This document shows, piece after piece, positions 45,010 to 55,255 of a stretch of DNA of 64,000 nt. Numbering within the stretch: the stretch's first letter is position 1; the number at the start of each line of letters is the position of its first letter. Location: the NCBI GenBank assembly GCA_030267965.1, contig BRYA01000399.1, positions 1 to 64,000 of the forward strand, written 5' to 3'. The translations under genes were made by a program, and so were the position numbers. The notes under the pieces were generated by a model. That model made no database searches, was not told the origin of the DNA, and saw only the letters and a program-made list of their open reading frames with translations. The stretch comes from Triparma columacea (Eukaryota; Sar; Bolidophyceae; Parmales; Triparmaceae).

Positions 45010-46376
45010 TCACCAATTGTACCCCTCATGCCCACTGAAAGTCTGCCCAACGTGGTCCAGATGCCCGATGTCCCCTAACGTTCTGCAACTCACAGTACCG
45101 GTGGGCCTCACAACCATGTAGGTGAGACTGCAATTGAAGGTACAGAGTCTCAGCCAGGCCTCTGGTGGAAGTTGGAGGGCACGAAGGAACATGTACCGGA
45201 TGACATTTCCGTGACACACGACAATCTCGAACTCGTGGTTGCTGTCGGGCGGCTTTACCGTCGCATCAGCCTGCGGGGCCGCCCCTCCTCCTCTGATACT
45301 GCTGAGGGGGTCCGACTTGAGGTAATTTTTGGCGTCCTCGATCTTCATCTTGAGGAGGTCTGAGATTTGGCTGTCGATCTTGGCCTGACTGCGCCTGACA
45401 ATTTCCTCAGAGCTCAACCTTTGCTCCTTCTTCCCCTTCCCCTCCCCCCCCTCCTCTTTCTCCTCTTTTGCCTCACCAACGAATCTGTAAAAGTACCTCC
45501 TGAACCCTCTCTCTATCCTCCCACTGTCTCTGTCGATGGATGCAACACTCTGCGCCTTCCTGCTTGGTATATAATGGCAAGGTCTGCCCTCGTTGATGTC
45601 AGGGTCTGGGTCAGTCCTGTTTAGCTTGGTCCCTGTGATGCCTTCAATCTCGCTCACGATGAGATCCGCCGTCTCCTTGGCTCTGGCCATGTCGCTGCTG
45701 TGAACCGCTTTCACCGTGCACCTCCCACCTTCTCCCATCCCCACGCCCTTGATCATCCCTGCAATCTTCCTTCCCGTTGCCCTTGCTTGTTCCCTCCCCA
45801 AGCTGGTCAGTATCCTCTTCTCGTCCTCCCTGTGAGTCTCGTCGTACTGCCCGTGCCTCACTAGAATGATATGCCTCGTCACACCCTTCTTTCGGTTGAC
45901 CTGAGAAGTTGAGGGGAGGGGGTGGTGGGGAGATGGTCGGATGGGAAGGTTGAGGTGTAGTTGTTACGTCGGTGCAACAACCTCCTGCGCATGCAGACAG
46001 ACACTAGGATCATCAACCCCCCCTCTCCTCTTCCATCCATCCTCCCCCCTCGCCTCTTCCCACATCCCCCCTCCCCCCCTCTCACCTTCCCTGCCTCCTT
46101 CTCTTTTCCATCCCAATCCTTATCCCAAAGCGGGTATTCCACGCTGGGTTCCCATTTCTGTCGCTTTGGAAAGTTGTAGTACATCTCTTCCTTTGTTCCT
46201 TCTTCTTGAGCCTCACAAAAAGCAGCCTTTCGAGTCGACACTTGAATCCCCTGCTTCAAAATACCACTTCCTGGAGCACAAACGGTCTCATCTTCAAGGA
46301 GACAGTAAGATATACTCGAAATTCCCACAGTGATGGCGCATCTTGTTCCAAATTGTCTCAGAAAAGTACTTGTCAT
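45010..46376 (-). CDS. PGAM5: PGAM5-like mitochondrial Ser/Thr phosphatase
   Basis: Two exons, 46376-46086 and 45900-45010, phase 0; 393 residues. Exon 1 has a short hydrophobic N-terminus (CAITVGISSISYCLLE) and EYPLWDKDWDGKE, comparable to the W-N-x-x-W-D element of PGAM5. Exon 2 starts VNRKKGVTRHIILVRHGQYD, with the RHG catalytic motif of the histidine phosphatase family, then AVHSSDMARAKETADLI, NEGRPCHY, and the second catalytic His in EIVVCHGNVIRYMF. PGAM5 dephosphorylates proteins at the mitochondrial outer/inner membrane. A charged insertion (EEKEEGGEGKGKKEQR) is larger than in animals. Catalytic residues appear complete. Confidence 0.9.
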
Positions 46377-46787
46377 ACTTCACTTTTTTTACTATTTCCC
46401 TTCGGATTCCACCCCCTTCCTTCCCCCCTCTCCCACACGCCAAATTCTTTCTCCAATTAAATATCAAATGTGAGTCAGTTGACGAGCCGATCCCCCCCAC
46501 AATACGACACAACTATCAGTTATACCTCGAAGCTTCACTACGAGAGCTTACAGAGCTAATAACTCTTGCCTTCTGAGTAAATTTGAAAGATTCAATAATC
46601 GCCTTGCTCTCGATATCCTATAATCTATCATATTTCCTGCTGCAACCCTGACAAACACTGCAACCCTAGCACTGTTACAACACCGAAATCCAAACCTTCA
46701 TATTTCCTGCTGCAACCCAACACTGCAACCCTTACTAACACTGTTACAACACCGAAACTCAAACACACTCTCTCCACTTTTGACAGC
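46377..46787. other. Divergent intergenic region
   Basis: No gene recognised. Its right half is a roughly 69-bp direct duplication reaching to within 25 bp of the next start codon. Confidence 0.5.
46628..46764. repeat. About 69-bp direct duplication upstream of the 146-residue gene
   Basis: catatttcctgctgcaaccc and the following cactgcaaccct...actgttacaacaccgaaa block occur twice in a row with small changes. Confidence 0.85.
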
Positions 46788-47228
46788 ATGTTCCTATCTG
46801 CACCAGCTTATGCCAAGTTCTCGTTCGCCATGTTTGCCTTCTTCGCTGTTGGCATCATGTACGACAATGCCTACATGTACGGGCCTGACTCCCCCTTCGG
46901 TTGGCCCATGATATACTGGACCGAGGCTGGTGCCGACCAGGGTGGCGCGGCCTACTGGTGGTCGAGGATGGCTGCGGTCCACATGTTCGGCTTCTATTCA
47001 GGCCCTGTCCTCTTCAACGCCCCCCTTGAGTCCTACCTCAAGCAGGCCATGCTCGTGTCCACCGTCACCCTCGCCGTCATGTTCCACTCCGTCAAGATCT
47101 TGGCCCCAGAGAACTGTGTCCACTTCATCTGGAACGCGCAAATTGCCCTTCAGGCCTATCTGGTCGTCGTCAACGCCAAGTTGTTGGCAGACAGCGCCAA
47201 CGCGTCCGAGATGAGCAAATTGGACTAA
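46788..47228 (+). CDS. Small four-helix membrane protein (146 aa)
   Basis: Single exon from the ATG at 46788; no family recognised. Hydrophobic helices are FSFAMFAFFAVGIMYDN, AVHMFGFYSGPVLFN, AMLVSTVTLAVMFHSVKI and IWNAQIALQAYLVVVNAK, linked by aromatic-rich loops (YGPDSPFGWPMIYW, AAYWWSRM). The spread of Trp, Tyr, Phe and Met is typical of real membrane proteins and codon use fits the neighbours, so it is unlikely to be a chance frame. No targeting peptide was seen. Possibly an algal-specific membrane protein. Confidence 0.7.
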   Translation: MFLSAPAYAKFSFAMFAFFAVGIMYDNAYMYGPDSPFGWPMIYWTEAGADQGGAAYWWSRMAAVHMFGFYSGPVLFNAPLESYLKQAMLVSTVTLAVMFHSVKILAPENCVHFIWNAQIALQAYLVVVNAKLLADSANASEMSKLD

Positions 47229-47389
47229 GTGCAACGAGAGGACGACCATGATGAAGACAAGGAGGAAGAGAAGGAGAAGAGGTTTGGAGGAAAATGATCA
47301 TTGTCCTTGACGAGGGAGGGGGGGGGAACGAAGATGAGAAGTAGCGGTAAAAATACCGGCTTTCCAGAAAACAAGCAACCACTTCTTTC

Positions 47390-50104
47390 TTACTTTCTCC
47401 TCCTCTTCCCCGCCTTCTCCGGCTTGCCCATTTGCTGCTTCCCCGTTTTCTTCCCTGCCCCGTTGAACCTCGTCTGCTTTTCGTTCGCTGTTGATCTGAC
47501 CCTCCCCCAGCTCTTGCTCTGCATGACGAAGTTCTTCTTCCTGAGCTTCTCTGTATTGGTGGAGCCTCCAGCCCTCTTCCTGCTCTCGAAGTCCTCCCTG
47601 CCCTTCTTGATGCTCTCGAGCCTCTCCATCTTGCTCTTCTTCCTGCGGGTGCTCTCCGCCATGATGTCGTGGGCACCGATGATGTGCTTCGTGCCCAGAT
47701 CCTCGGCGTCGCTGTCGTCACTGTAGTCGTCGAGGTCGCTGTCCGAGCCCCCCTCTGACAACCAGTCGTCCTCCTCCGTCTTCTCTCCCCTGGCCTCCTG
47801 CCTCTTTCTCTTGGCCCTGAGCCTCGGATCCCTTGCGGTAGCTTTCTCTCTCGCCGCGAGCTTCCTCATGTTCTCAAAATCCTCACTAGTAAAGATTCTT
47901 GTACTACTGATTTCCTGTCTCTTTTTCATTGCCTTCTTGGCCTCATCGGTCTCAATGAGGACGGGGGCCTCACAGTCGTCGCCATCCTCCTCCACAGGGA
48001 TGCCGAGCTTGCGGGCCTTCCTGAGTTCCTTCCTTTCCTTCCTTGACATTTTAGGCTTGCTCCTCCTGATCTTCTTCTCCTCTTGTTTTTTCTCTTCCTT
48101 GTCCTCTTCCTCTTCCTCTTCCTCCTCTTCGTCCTCTTCATCCTCAACTTCTTCTTCCTCAACTTCTTCTTCCTCAACTTCTTCCCACTCTCCCTCATCT
48201 CCATTCTCCTCCTCGCTCCCATCCTCCTCTCCAACCTCCTCCCATTCTCCTTCTCCTTCCTCCAAAACCTCCTCCTCACTACCATCCCCATCTGAAGAAT
48301 TGACATCCTTCCATTCTCCTTCCTCCTCCTCCTCCTCCTCCTCCTCTTCATCCTCCTCCTCCTCCGCCTCTCTCGCCTTCTTCATCCTCCTTTTCTCCTC
48401 CCACGCTTCAAGAAGTTCCGCCCCCTCCACCCCAACCTCCGCCTTGCTCTCCCCGTACTTGTCCGGCTTGACTCCTTCCTTAACCCCCGCCGCCCCTACC
48501 AGTCCCCTCTGCTTCCCCTTGAGGAGCCGCGGGTGTGTGACCCTGATAAAGTTTACGAACCCCTTCGCCGCGACGCTGACGCTCTTGTCCCTATGCCTCG
48601 CGAATCCCGCGACGTCCCTAACGAAGGCCTCCATGTCCACGACGGCTCCCCCCCCGTCGTCCTGGTGGTCGTCGTCCTCGGCGAGGAGGGAAGGGACCCT
48701 CTTGCAGATGGCGGAGACGGCGTTTATTCCTACGGCCATCTGCTCCTCGGAGCACCTCTCGGTGATGAAGTTGTGGGCCACTGTCTTCAGCAGGCCCTTG
48801 ACGTCGTCCGGGGGGACCATGGGGTGGCAGGCCTGGACGGCGAAAGCTAGGATGTTCGTGACGTTCTTCTGGTGCCCCCCTAGGTAGCGGGTGAGGAAGG
48901 GGTAAAGGGGGAGGAGAAGGAGCTGGTGGACGCCGACGAGCCTGGTGACAAAGTTGAGGACCGTCAGCTTCTGCTCGAACTTGTAGGCGTTCGAGGCGGA
49001 GTTCTTGACCTTCTTAAGGAGCTTCTCGGCCAAACCCTGGGGGTCGTTGAGCTGCTCGATCGCGGGGTATAGGTTGGGGGTGTTCTCTTCCATCCCGTCT
49101 TCCATCTTCCTCCTCTCCCTCCTCAGCTGCGCCTTCTTCCTGTTCGCAATCTGCTTCATGACCTGGTTCTGCCTCTTCTTAGTCTTCCTGCTGTGCTGGT
49201 GGAAATCAATGTCATTGACCCCCTCCCACTCGTCGTTCTCCTCCCTCTCCTTGTCTTCGTCCATCATGGTTTCGATCCCGAGGAAGAAATGTATGGACCT
49301 GGTCATGATGGACATGTTGGGGGAGAGAGTGGCCGTGGCAAGGAGGGCGACGGTCCTGTCGTCCGTCCATATGTTCCTCCTGTAGAGCTCACACGCGATG
49401 TCCACGCACTTACGGGCAGCGATGTCCGCCTTGGTTCTCTCCCCCTTCTTCTTCTCGAGGTCGTTGATGATGCCGTGCATGAAGCCCTGGAGCTCCCGGT
49501 TTACCTTCTCCCTGCGGCCGCCCTTGTTCATGGCCTTGAGATCATTAATTATGTGGCTATAGATCATGGCGCGGAGGGTCTTGTCAGGGGCGGCGAAGAG
49601 GGGGAAGAAGAGGGAGATGAGCTTCTGGGGAGGGATGAGGCCTCTGCGGAGTGGAGGAGAGAGCGGAGTAGAGCATGGGAGAGAGTACAACGGGGGAGGG
49701 TGGGGTTAGAACTAGAGTACATTTCAGGACGCAATTGCTTTCAATTCTCACCTGTTGCGCATGAGGATGAGGCTCTGTGCGCAAGCTCGCCTGGTGTCGG
49801 GGTGGAGTTCGTCGCACTTGCCCGCCAACACCTTCATGACCTTCTCAGCCACATCATCCCCGTCTTCCTTGTAGCTTTTGCTCACAACCGCGCAGATGAA
49901 CTGTAGGAGCTCGACGAAGTCCTCATTCTCTTGGCCCGGGTTCAGGTCAAGAATGGAGAGGGAGGCGTTGAAGCGGTTGAGCTGGGTCTTGTAGTCATCA
50001 GAATAGCCAAGTGGGTCGCGCTTACAGAGATTCTGCAGCTGGGACAGGCGCATTGTCACCGACCCCTTGGTAGACGAGGGAGCCATCAGTGATGAGGAGG
50101 ACAT
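47390..50104 (-). CDS. SDA1: SDA1, 60S ribosome biogenesis/export factor
   Basis: Two exons, 50104-49752 and 49643-47390, phase 2; 868 residues. The N-terminal Armadillo-like part has QLQNLCKRDPLGYSDDY, AQSLILMRNRGLIPPQKLIS and LRAMIYSHIINDLKAMN. It is followed by NLYPAIEQLNDPQGLAEKL, NFVTRLVGVHQLLLLPLYPF, RYLGGHQKNVTNILAF and PPDDVKGLLKTVAHNFI, all characteristic of SDA1. The centre is a long Glu/Asp-rich region (about 48080-48360). The C-terminus holds RKKSKMERLESIKKGRE and a basic end. SDA1 is nucleolar and needed for 60S assembly and export. The protein is longer than yeast Sda1 (767) mainly because of the acidic block. The splice join restores RNRGLIPP. Confidence 0.95.
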
Positions 50105-50711
50105 AGTGGCCTGGAGGGTAAGAGGGTGGGAAAGGAGAGGGGTAAGCGGGAGATAAGAGGGGTAAGATGAGTAGAAAATAGGGCAGGTTCGTAGTAGGCT
50201 TGTTTGGGGGATAGTTTTGAGATATTGTCCTTGCCTTTTTCGCTGGCGATTTGGGAAAGAGGGGATTTATTTGTTCAATTTTCGTATTTGAGTCGTCTAA
50301 AACTTGTTGTAGGTCAAAGTTTATCTTATATACACGCTCATATGATTTACGTACTTGATATTCCTTTCAAAAGTGAGAACAATGCAAATGGAAATGGTTC
50401 TCCAAGCTGTTTTGGGTGGGTGTGGCAAATCAGGAGGGCTCACCACAAATTTCCTAATCAGCCCCGTTGGCACTTAGTTTGAACTTCGAGCATACTCAGG
50501 TTTTCTAAATAATCGGCCTAAATCACCCTAAATCGGCCCAAATCGGCCTTAATCCTCTTCATTAGCTCCCCAATCCTCCGAAGCCATCTTCTTCATCTTC
50601 CATCCAATATCACTGTTTTGACGATTTTTTGGACCATTTTCTCATCTAACGCGGTTCATTAACCAAACATCAACCCCTCATCACCCTATTATACCTAAAT
50701 AGTCAATAAGT
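50105..50711. other. Divergent promoter, SDA1 / phytoene synthase
   Basis: No gene seen. At 50508-50555 an 11-12 bp motif (aaatcggccc and variants) is repeated four times, about 160 bp upstream of the phytoene synthase start codon; it could be a regulatory element. Confidence 0.5.
50508..50555. repeat. Tandem aaatcggcc-type repeat
   Basis: Four imperfect copies (aatcggccta, aatcacccta, aatcggccca, aatcggcctt) in the divergent promoter of SDA1 and phytoene synthase. Confidence 0.8.
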
Positions 50712-52629
50712 ATGAAATTAATCCTCCTTTGTGCCATAGTTGCCGAGGTATGTGCTTTCCAACCGCTCCAAATGACGACATCTTCCTTCAAATTTCATCC
50801 ATATGTGACAATTAGACCATTAGTATCACAATCATCACTATCATCATCCCTAAAGAGCGCTCTATCATCATCACAATCACCAACACCAATAGTGCCATCC
50901 TCCCTATCATCTCCTCCCCCTCCTCTACCCTCTGAGGGGGGAAGGAACGAGGACGACATTCAGAGGGAGCTTTCGATGGGGAAGGCGATGGAGGGGGGGG
51001 AGACCATGGACTTTGGGGGTGTCAATAGCGGGGGGGTTAGCAAGGCTGAGATTGCATTGAGGGAGGCCAAGGAGGTGAGAAAGAGAAGGGCGAGGAGAGG
51101 ACCCAAGGGAAGACCCAAGGGAAGTTCAAAGGGAAGATCCAAGGGCTAATTATTGCGGGTTGATTATCGTCACGTCACCCACCCATCCTTTTCCCAACCC
51201 TCTCCTTTCCCCCTCCCCCCCCCCTCCACCCCTCCCCCCAGCTCTACCAGAAGCAAACATCCTCCTCAGACTCCCATTCTGCCCTCTTCTGGTCCCACAC
51301 GTCCGGTTTCGTAGGGATAAATTCCGAGGTAGTCGCTGCCGTCGGTCGCGACATCTCCTCCAGCTACTCCTCCTGCGACGTCCAGGGTTGCGCCTCCTGG
51401 ATCCGTTCCGGCAAGCCTTCCTCCGACCCTAATTCCTCCTCCCACTCCTCCCTCCTCGAGAAGGTCTACGCCGACAGCGGCGACATAACTAGCGCGTTCG
51501 CTAAGACGTTCCACCTGGGAACGCAGCTGATGCAGGAGGAGAAGAGGAGGAGCATATGGGCCATCTACGTTTGGTGCAGGAGGACTGACGAAATCGTTGA
51601 CGCGCCGAGGATTGAGGGGGAGGGGAGAGGGATGCTGGAGGAACTAGCGGAGTGGGAGACAAGGCTGGAGAGGGTGAGAAGGGGGGGGGGGGATAAGGAC
51701 GAAACGGAGGAGTGGGAAAGAGAGGGATGAGGGATGAGTCAGCACAATCCACTAACGCACCCCCCCCTCCCCCCCTCTCGCAGCTCTGGTCGTCTGGCGA
51801 GGTCGTGGACCCTCTCGACCTTGGTCTCCTTGACACCAAGCTCTCCTACCCCTCCCTGGAGATCACCCCCTTCTCCGACATGGTAATGGGCATGCTCATG
51901 GACGTCCCGGGACTCGGGCAGGACAGGTACTCGACGTTCGACGAGCTCCACCTCTACTGCTACAGGGTGGCGGGGACAGTGGGACTCATGAGCACGCCGG
52001 TATTCGGCGTCGAGAAGGAGGGGGAGAAGGGGATGGAGGAGGTGAGGGCCTGTCTTCGTTTTGTTTTTTAGGGACTTACTTTTTCCACAACCGCACGAGC
52101 AAGCTAAGAACCAACGCCTCTAACCCCCCCCCCCCCCTCCCCCCCCTTTTAGGCGAAGGAGCCAGCTCTGAGCCTGGGCGTAGCTTTCCAGCTCACGAAC
52201 ATCCTCCGCGACGTCGGCGAGGACGCCGGGCGGGGCCGGATCTACCTCCCCTCCTCCGACATGGATCGGTTCGGCGTGACGGAGTCCCAGATCATGGAGA
52301 GGCGGATGAGCCCGGGGTACAGGGACATGATGAAGTTCCAGATCGACAGGGCTAGGAGGTACTACAAGAGGGCCAGGCGGGGGGTCAGGATGCTGAAGCC
52401 GGAGAGCAGGGTACCGGTCCAGGCGAGCCTGGACTGCTACAGCATGATACTGGACAAGATCGAGGAGAACGGGTACGACAACTTTGGGCTCAGGGCGTAC
52501 GTTAGCAAGGAGGAGAAGATCATGACGCTCCCGCTGAGCTGGTACAGGTGCCAGGACATTAGCAAGTGGCTGAGACTACCGGGGGACGAGGAGGAGGAGC
52601 AGGTCAATACGATCGGGGGGGTGCAATGA
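50712..52629 (+). CDS. PSY: Phytoene synthase, plastid
   Basis: Four exons, all phase 0: 50712-51074, 51242-51673, 51784-52041, 52153-52629; 509 residues. Signal peptide [15 protein letters not shown] then FQP, an ASAF-type plastid motif, followed by a long Ser-rich transit and linker region. The enzyme core has [34 protein letters not shown] (first Asp-rich motif, about residue 236), [18 protein letters not shown] and [12 protein letters not shown] (second Asp-rich motif, about residue 371). It condenses two geranylgeranyl-PP into phytoene, the first step to fucoxanthin and other carotenoids. The N-terminal extension before the core (about 210 residues) is longer than in plants. Divergent from SDA1. 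Confidence 0.95.
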
Positions 52630-52794
52630 GTGCGGTGAGCGAAGCGAACCGCTGAAGGGGTTTGGGGTGGGGGGGGAAGGGGAGGGAGCAATAAAACGAG
52701 GAGGAACGATTTGGTTGGGAACTGAGAACACACAATGAATCTAAACCCATCATGCAAAAAACAGTAATTTTCATTCTTGTAGCCTGTTATCACC

Positions 52795-53277
52795 TCAGAT
52801 GATGATCGTGTCGATGCTAGAAAACATCTCGTCACAGCTCGAGGTTTCATCACTCTGCGGTTCCAGGCACACAACCCCATCATCCAGCGTAACATACAAA
52901 TTCGCCGCATGTCTGATACCGTTGGGCAGCATCCCGAAAACAACCCCCAGTGCTACAGGGGCTTTGTTGGACACGAAGACAGTGACGGGGACGGAACGGA
53001 CGTCCCCGAAAAGGTTGAAGGCGAAGTCGTCGCAGTCGTAGAACTCGGATATGTAGGACTGGATGTTGGTTCGGTCCATTTCGATCATGGTAGAGACCAG
53101 GTTCGCGGACGCGATGGTGTAGCTGCGATCGAGGTTTGAGACCCACGGCCTTGTTGTAGAGGGGATCGCGTCCAAGATCATGGCGTTGAGGTCAGTACGG
53201 GGGATTACGTAGTAGTCCGACGCCTCGGAGTCCGCGATAGCGTTCAGGGCTTGGAGGTCAAAACCATCCGGGTACAT
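52795..53277 (-). CDS. Papain-like / MOA C-terminal-type domain protein
   Basis: Single exon from the ATG at 53277 (MYPDGFDL), 160 residues. The frame is open to 53376 without an ATG, and a good acceptor (CCCCCTTAG) precedes YNPLHPLFECS, so a missing upstream exon is possible. The core reads EFYDCDDFAFNLFGD, GVVFGMLPNGIRHAANLYVT and GVVCLEPQSDE. A Cys in D-C-D-D-F-A, a later His in a G-x-x-x-A-x-N context and an E-P-Q-[ST] strand match the catalytic Cys/His/Glu layout I associate with the peptidase-like C-terminal domain of the Marasmius agglutinin and its phage/bacterial relatives. No lectin part is present here. Enzyme activity is inference. Confidence 0.55.
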   Translation of the reverse strand: MYPDGFDLQALNAIADSEASDYYVIPRTDLNAMILDAIPSTTRPWVSNLDRSYTIASANLVSTMIEMDRTNIQSYISEFYDCDDFAFNLFGDVRSVPVTVFVSNKAPVALGVVFGMLPNGIRHAANLYVTLDDGVVCLEPQSDETSSCDEMFSSIDTIII

Positions 53278-54036
53278 TGTGGTTGTTGTGCTGCTGCATT
53301 CGAACAGGGGGTGCAAAGGGTTGTACCTAAGGGGGAAGGGGTGTGAGGGTTGTAGGTGAGGGCGGGATTCAGGCAATTTTAAGGCACCGACGGGAGGTAT
53401 AGGTAATTTTCCAATAGAGTTAAAGTTTTTGCAAGATTTCGATCGTAGCTTCTACACTCCATTTCTCATTGAAATTGACGTATTTACGGAAACTTACCAT
53501 AGCCACTAAAGGTTAATAGTCATCATGAGTGATATATACGTGCGTTAGTGATAAAAGAGTCGTGTGAGAAGCAAAATTTGTCGATATTCTACAAGGTTCC
53601 AACCTTGTCGACTTACCACTATTATAATGTTTACTGTACATAGCAAGACAACAAAGAGGCGACTACGGTGAAATATGTGTACAATAAGCAATAAGGCAGG
53701 GATTGCGACCCATGCTAGGTATTCTAATACTTCCATATGCTGGGAGTTTTCAGTTTTATTGAGCTCAGTGGTCTCCCTCCTTTATTGTGCACTGGCTTAG
53801 GTGAGAGGCATAATTCTGCCCATTTGTGACCTGCTGACCAATATGTAAGTTCCCGACCGTATTGGGAAGATTGATTGGTATTGGGACGACTGTGACGGGC
53901 GTGCAGGCCGATAAAGCTAAATAACGGTCTCAGACGTTGCCAAGGAGGTGAATAATTGGGGGAAAACTGTTCATGTGTGACCAAGTAAAGGAGGAAAAAT
54001 GACCTTTAAATTCAAGATTGTGCTTTCATTTCGGAC

Positions 54037-54113
54037 TACTTCGCGCGTCTAAAGTATTCTCCGGCGGGATAATAGGATCAGTATTCAGGAACTTGCTTTA
54101 GACGCGCGAAGTA
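54037..54113. repeat. 18-bp perfect inverted repeat
   Basis: Arms tacttcgcgcgtctaaag (54037-54054) and ctttagacgcgcgaagta (54096-54113) are perfect reverse complements around a 41-base loop. Confidence 0.9.
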
Positions 54114-54235
54114 TCACTTGCTAACCCCCATTTCACTCTCCAGGAGAGCCCCGATGCCTACCAAACCAAGGTTTACCATGTAATTGAGTCCTTGCAGGCT
54201 CTAGGTCGACCCCAACCTTTGTATTTATTACTATT

Positions 54236-54499
54236 ATGGAATTCATAGTACGAAAAATACAAATAAATGTCGTTCACTCCATTAAAATAAAAATATCAGA
54301 ACAAACCATGTCTGCTTCTATATCAAATTTAGACACTTTTACGACCTCGGAAATCAATTGCGAAAGTACCCCGCGAAAGCGCCGCTATATCCCTACCGAT
54401 AGTTGCGCCCTCTTGGGCCTCAAAATCCCTTCCTCTTTCAGCCAAGGATTATGTGCCACCCGACCCGGCAAGTTTAAGGGTAAAATAAAAGACATGTAG
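54236..54499 (+). CDS. Orphan 87-residue open frame, doubtful
   Basis: ATG-initiated frame between the 18-bp inverted repeat and a short GC hairpin just after its stop. It has no hydrophobic helix and no recognised motif; the second half is basic (STPRKRRYIPTD, RPGKFKGKIKD). Codon use looks unlike the neighbours. It may be chance. Confidence 0.2.
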   Translation: MEFIVRKIQINVVHSIKIKISEQTMSASISNLDTFTTSEINCESTPRKRRYIPTDSCALLGLKIPSSFSQGLCATRPGKFKGKIKDM

Positions 54500-55052
54500 G
54501 CGCGAAGCGCCAGGTTTTTACATTGGAATGTTCTCATTATTACTCAAATAAGCGACATAGAATATATTCGAACGTTCTTATTCACGTTGTAAGGTGTGAG
54601 GTCTCTCTCACTTTTTGCCTGAGAAAACAGGGCCATAATTCTCGAGTAAGCCACTGCATCTTTTTTCCATCTTATTCTGCCTCCCCCATTTTTCCTGACA
54701 ATCCCCCTTCCATTTTCTGCGTCTAAAACGCGACACATTTAACAATTTAGTCGTGAAATTGGTTCGTAATTGAGGTATATTGTCTCTCTAAGTTATTGTA
54801 TAGTCCGAAAGCGTTTTGATTGGGCCAAAAGAGAAGGTGTAATCCAAAAGCGGGCAGGGTGGAGATGGCCAATTTCCTACCTCTACCTCTACTTAGCCCC
54901 CCACAATCTCCTTTAAGATCAAGTCCCGTCAAACAGCTATCTTTACCTGACGCAAGGATAGAAGAAAGTCTCTTTAATGAACCAGACCACCATTACACGA
55001 GGTGAGGACTAGTGGAGGGAGGAATTTATATGCCTTTAGCTGGCTTTAAATT

Positions 55053-55222
55053 CAGTCAAAATTGCGTCATTTCACGTCAAATTACGTCCAATGAGATCGA
55101 GTGGCCTTGAATGGCTTAAAATTCCGTCAATTGACTTCAAATGGCTTCAAATGACTTCGATTAAGACAGTGAGGTCAAATGAGGTCAAATGAGGTCACTC
55201 TCCGTCACTCAACGTCACTCAA
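55053..55222. promoter_or_regulatory. GTCA-motif array upstream of the 657-residue gene
   Basis: About a dozen GTCA/CGTCA/GACTTC words spaced roughly 9-12 bp, including cagtcaaaattgcgtcattt, cacgtcaaattacgtcc, and three aatgaggtca copies. CGTCA is the core of bZIP/CRE sites. Confidence 0.55.
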
Positions 55223-55255
55223 TCTCCCATATCCACCCATCCACCCATCCACTCA

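Larger units (their letters stand above)
53278..55255. other. Gene-poor stretch
   Basis: Nearly 2 kb with no convincing gene. An 87-codon ATG frame at 54236-54499 has no recognisable domain. It contains an 18-bp inverted repeat (54037-54113), a small ggcgc-gaa-gcgcc hairpin at about 54499-54512, and at its right end a cluster of GTCA words. Composition is AT-richer than the flanks. No transposase, TIR pair with target duplication or tRNA was found. Confidence 0.5.

Noticed and set aside
47811..48887. 358-codon plus-strand frame, very Ser-rich
   Set aside because: Exact antisense of SDA1; the Ser runs mirror the Glu-rich block of the real gene.
53278..55255. Transposable element
   Set aside because: No transposase, reverse transcriptase or terminal repeats with target duplication found; only one internal inverted repeat.
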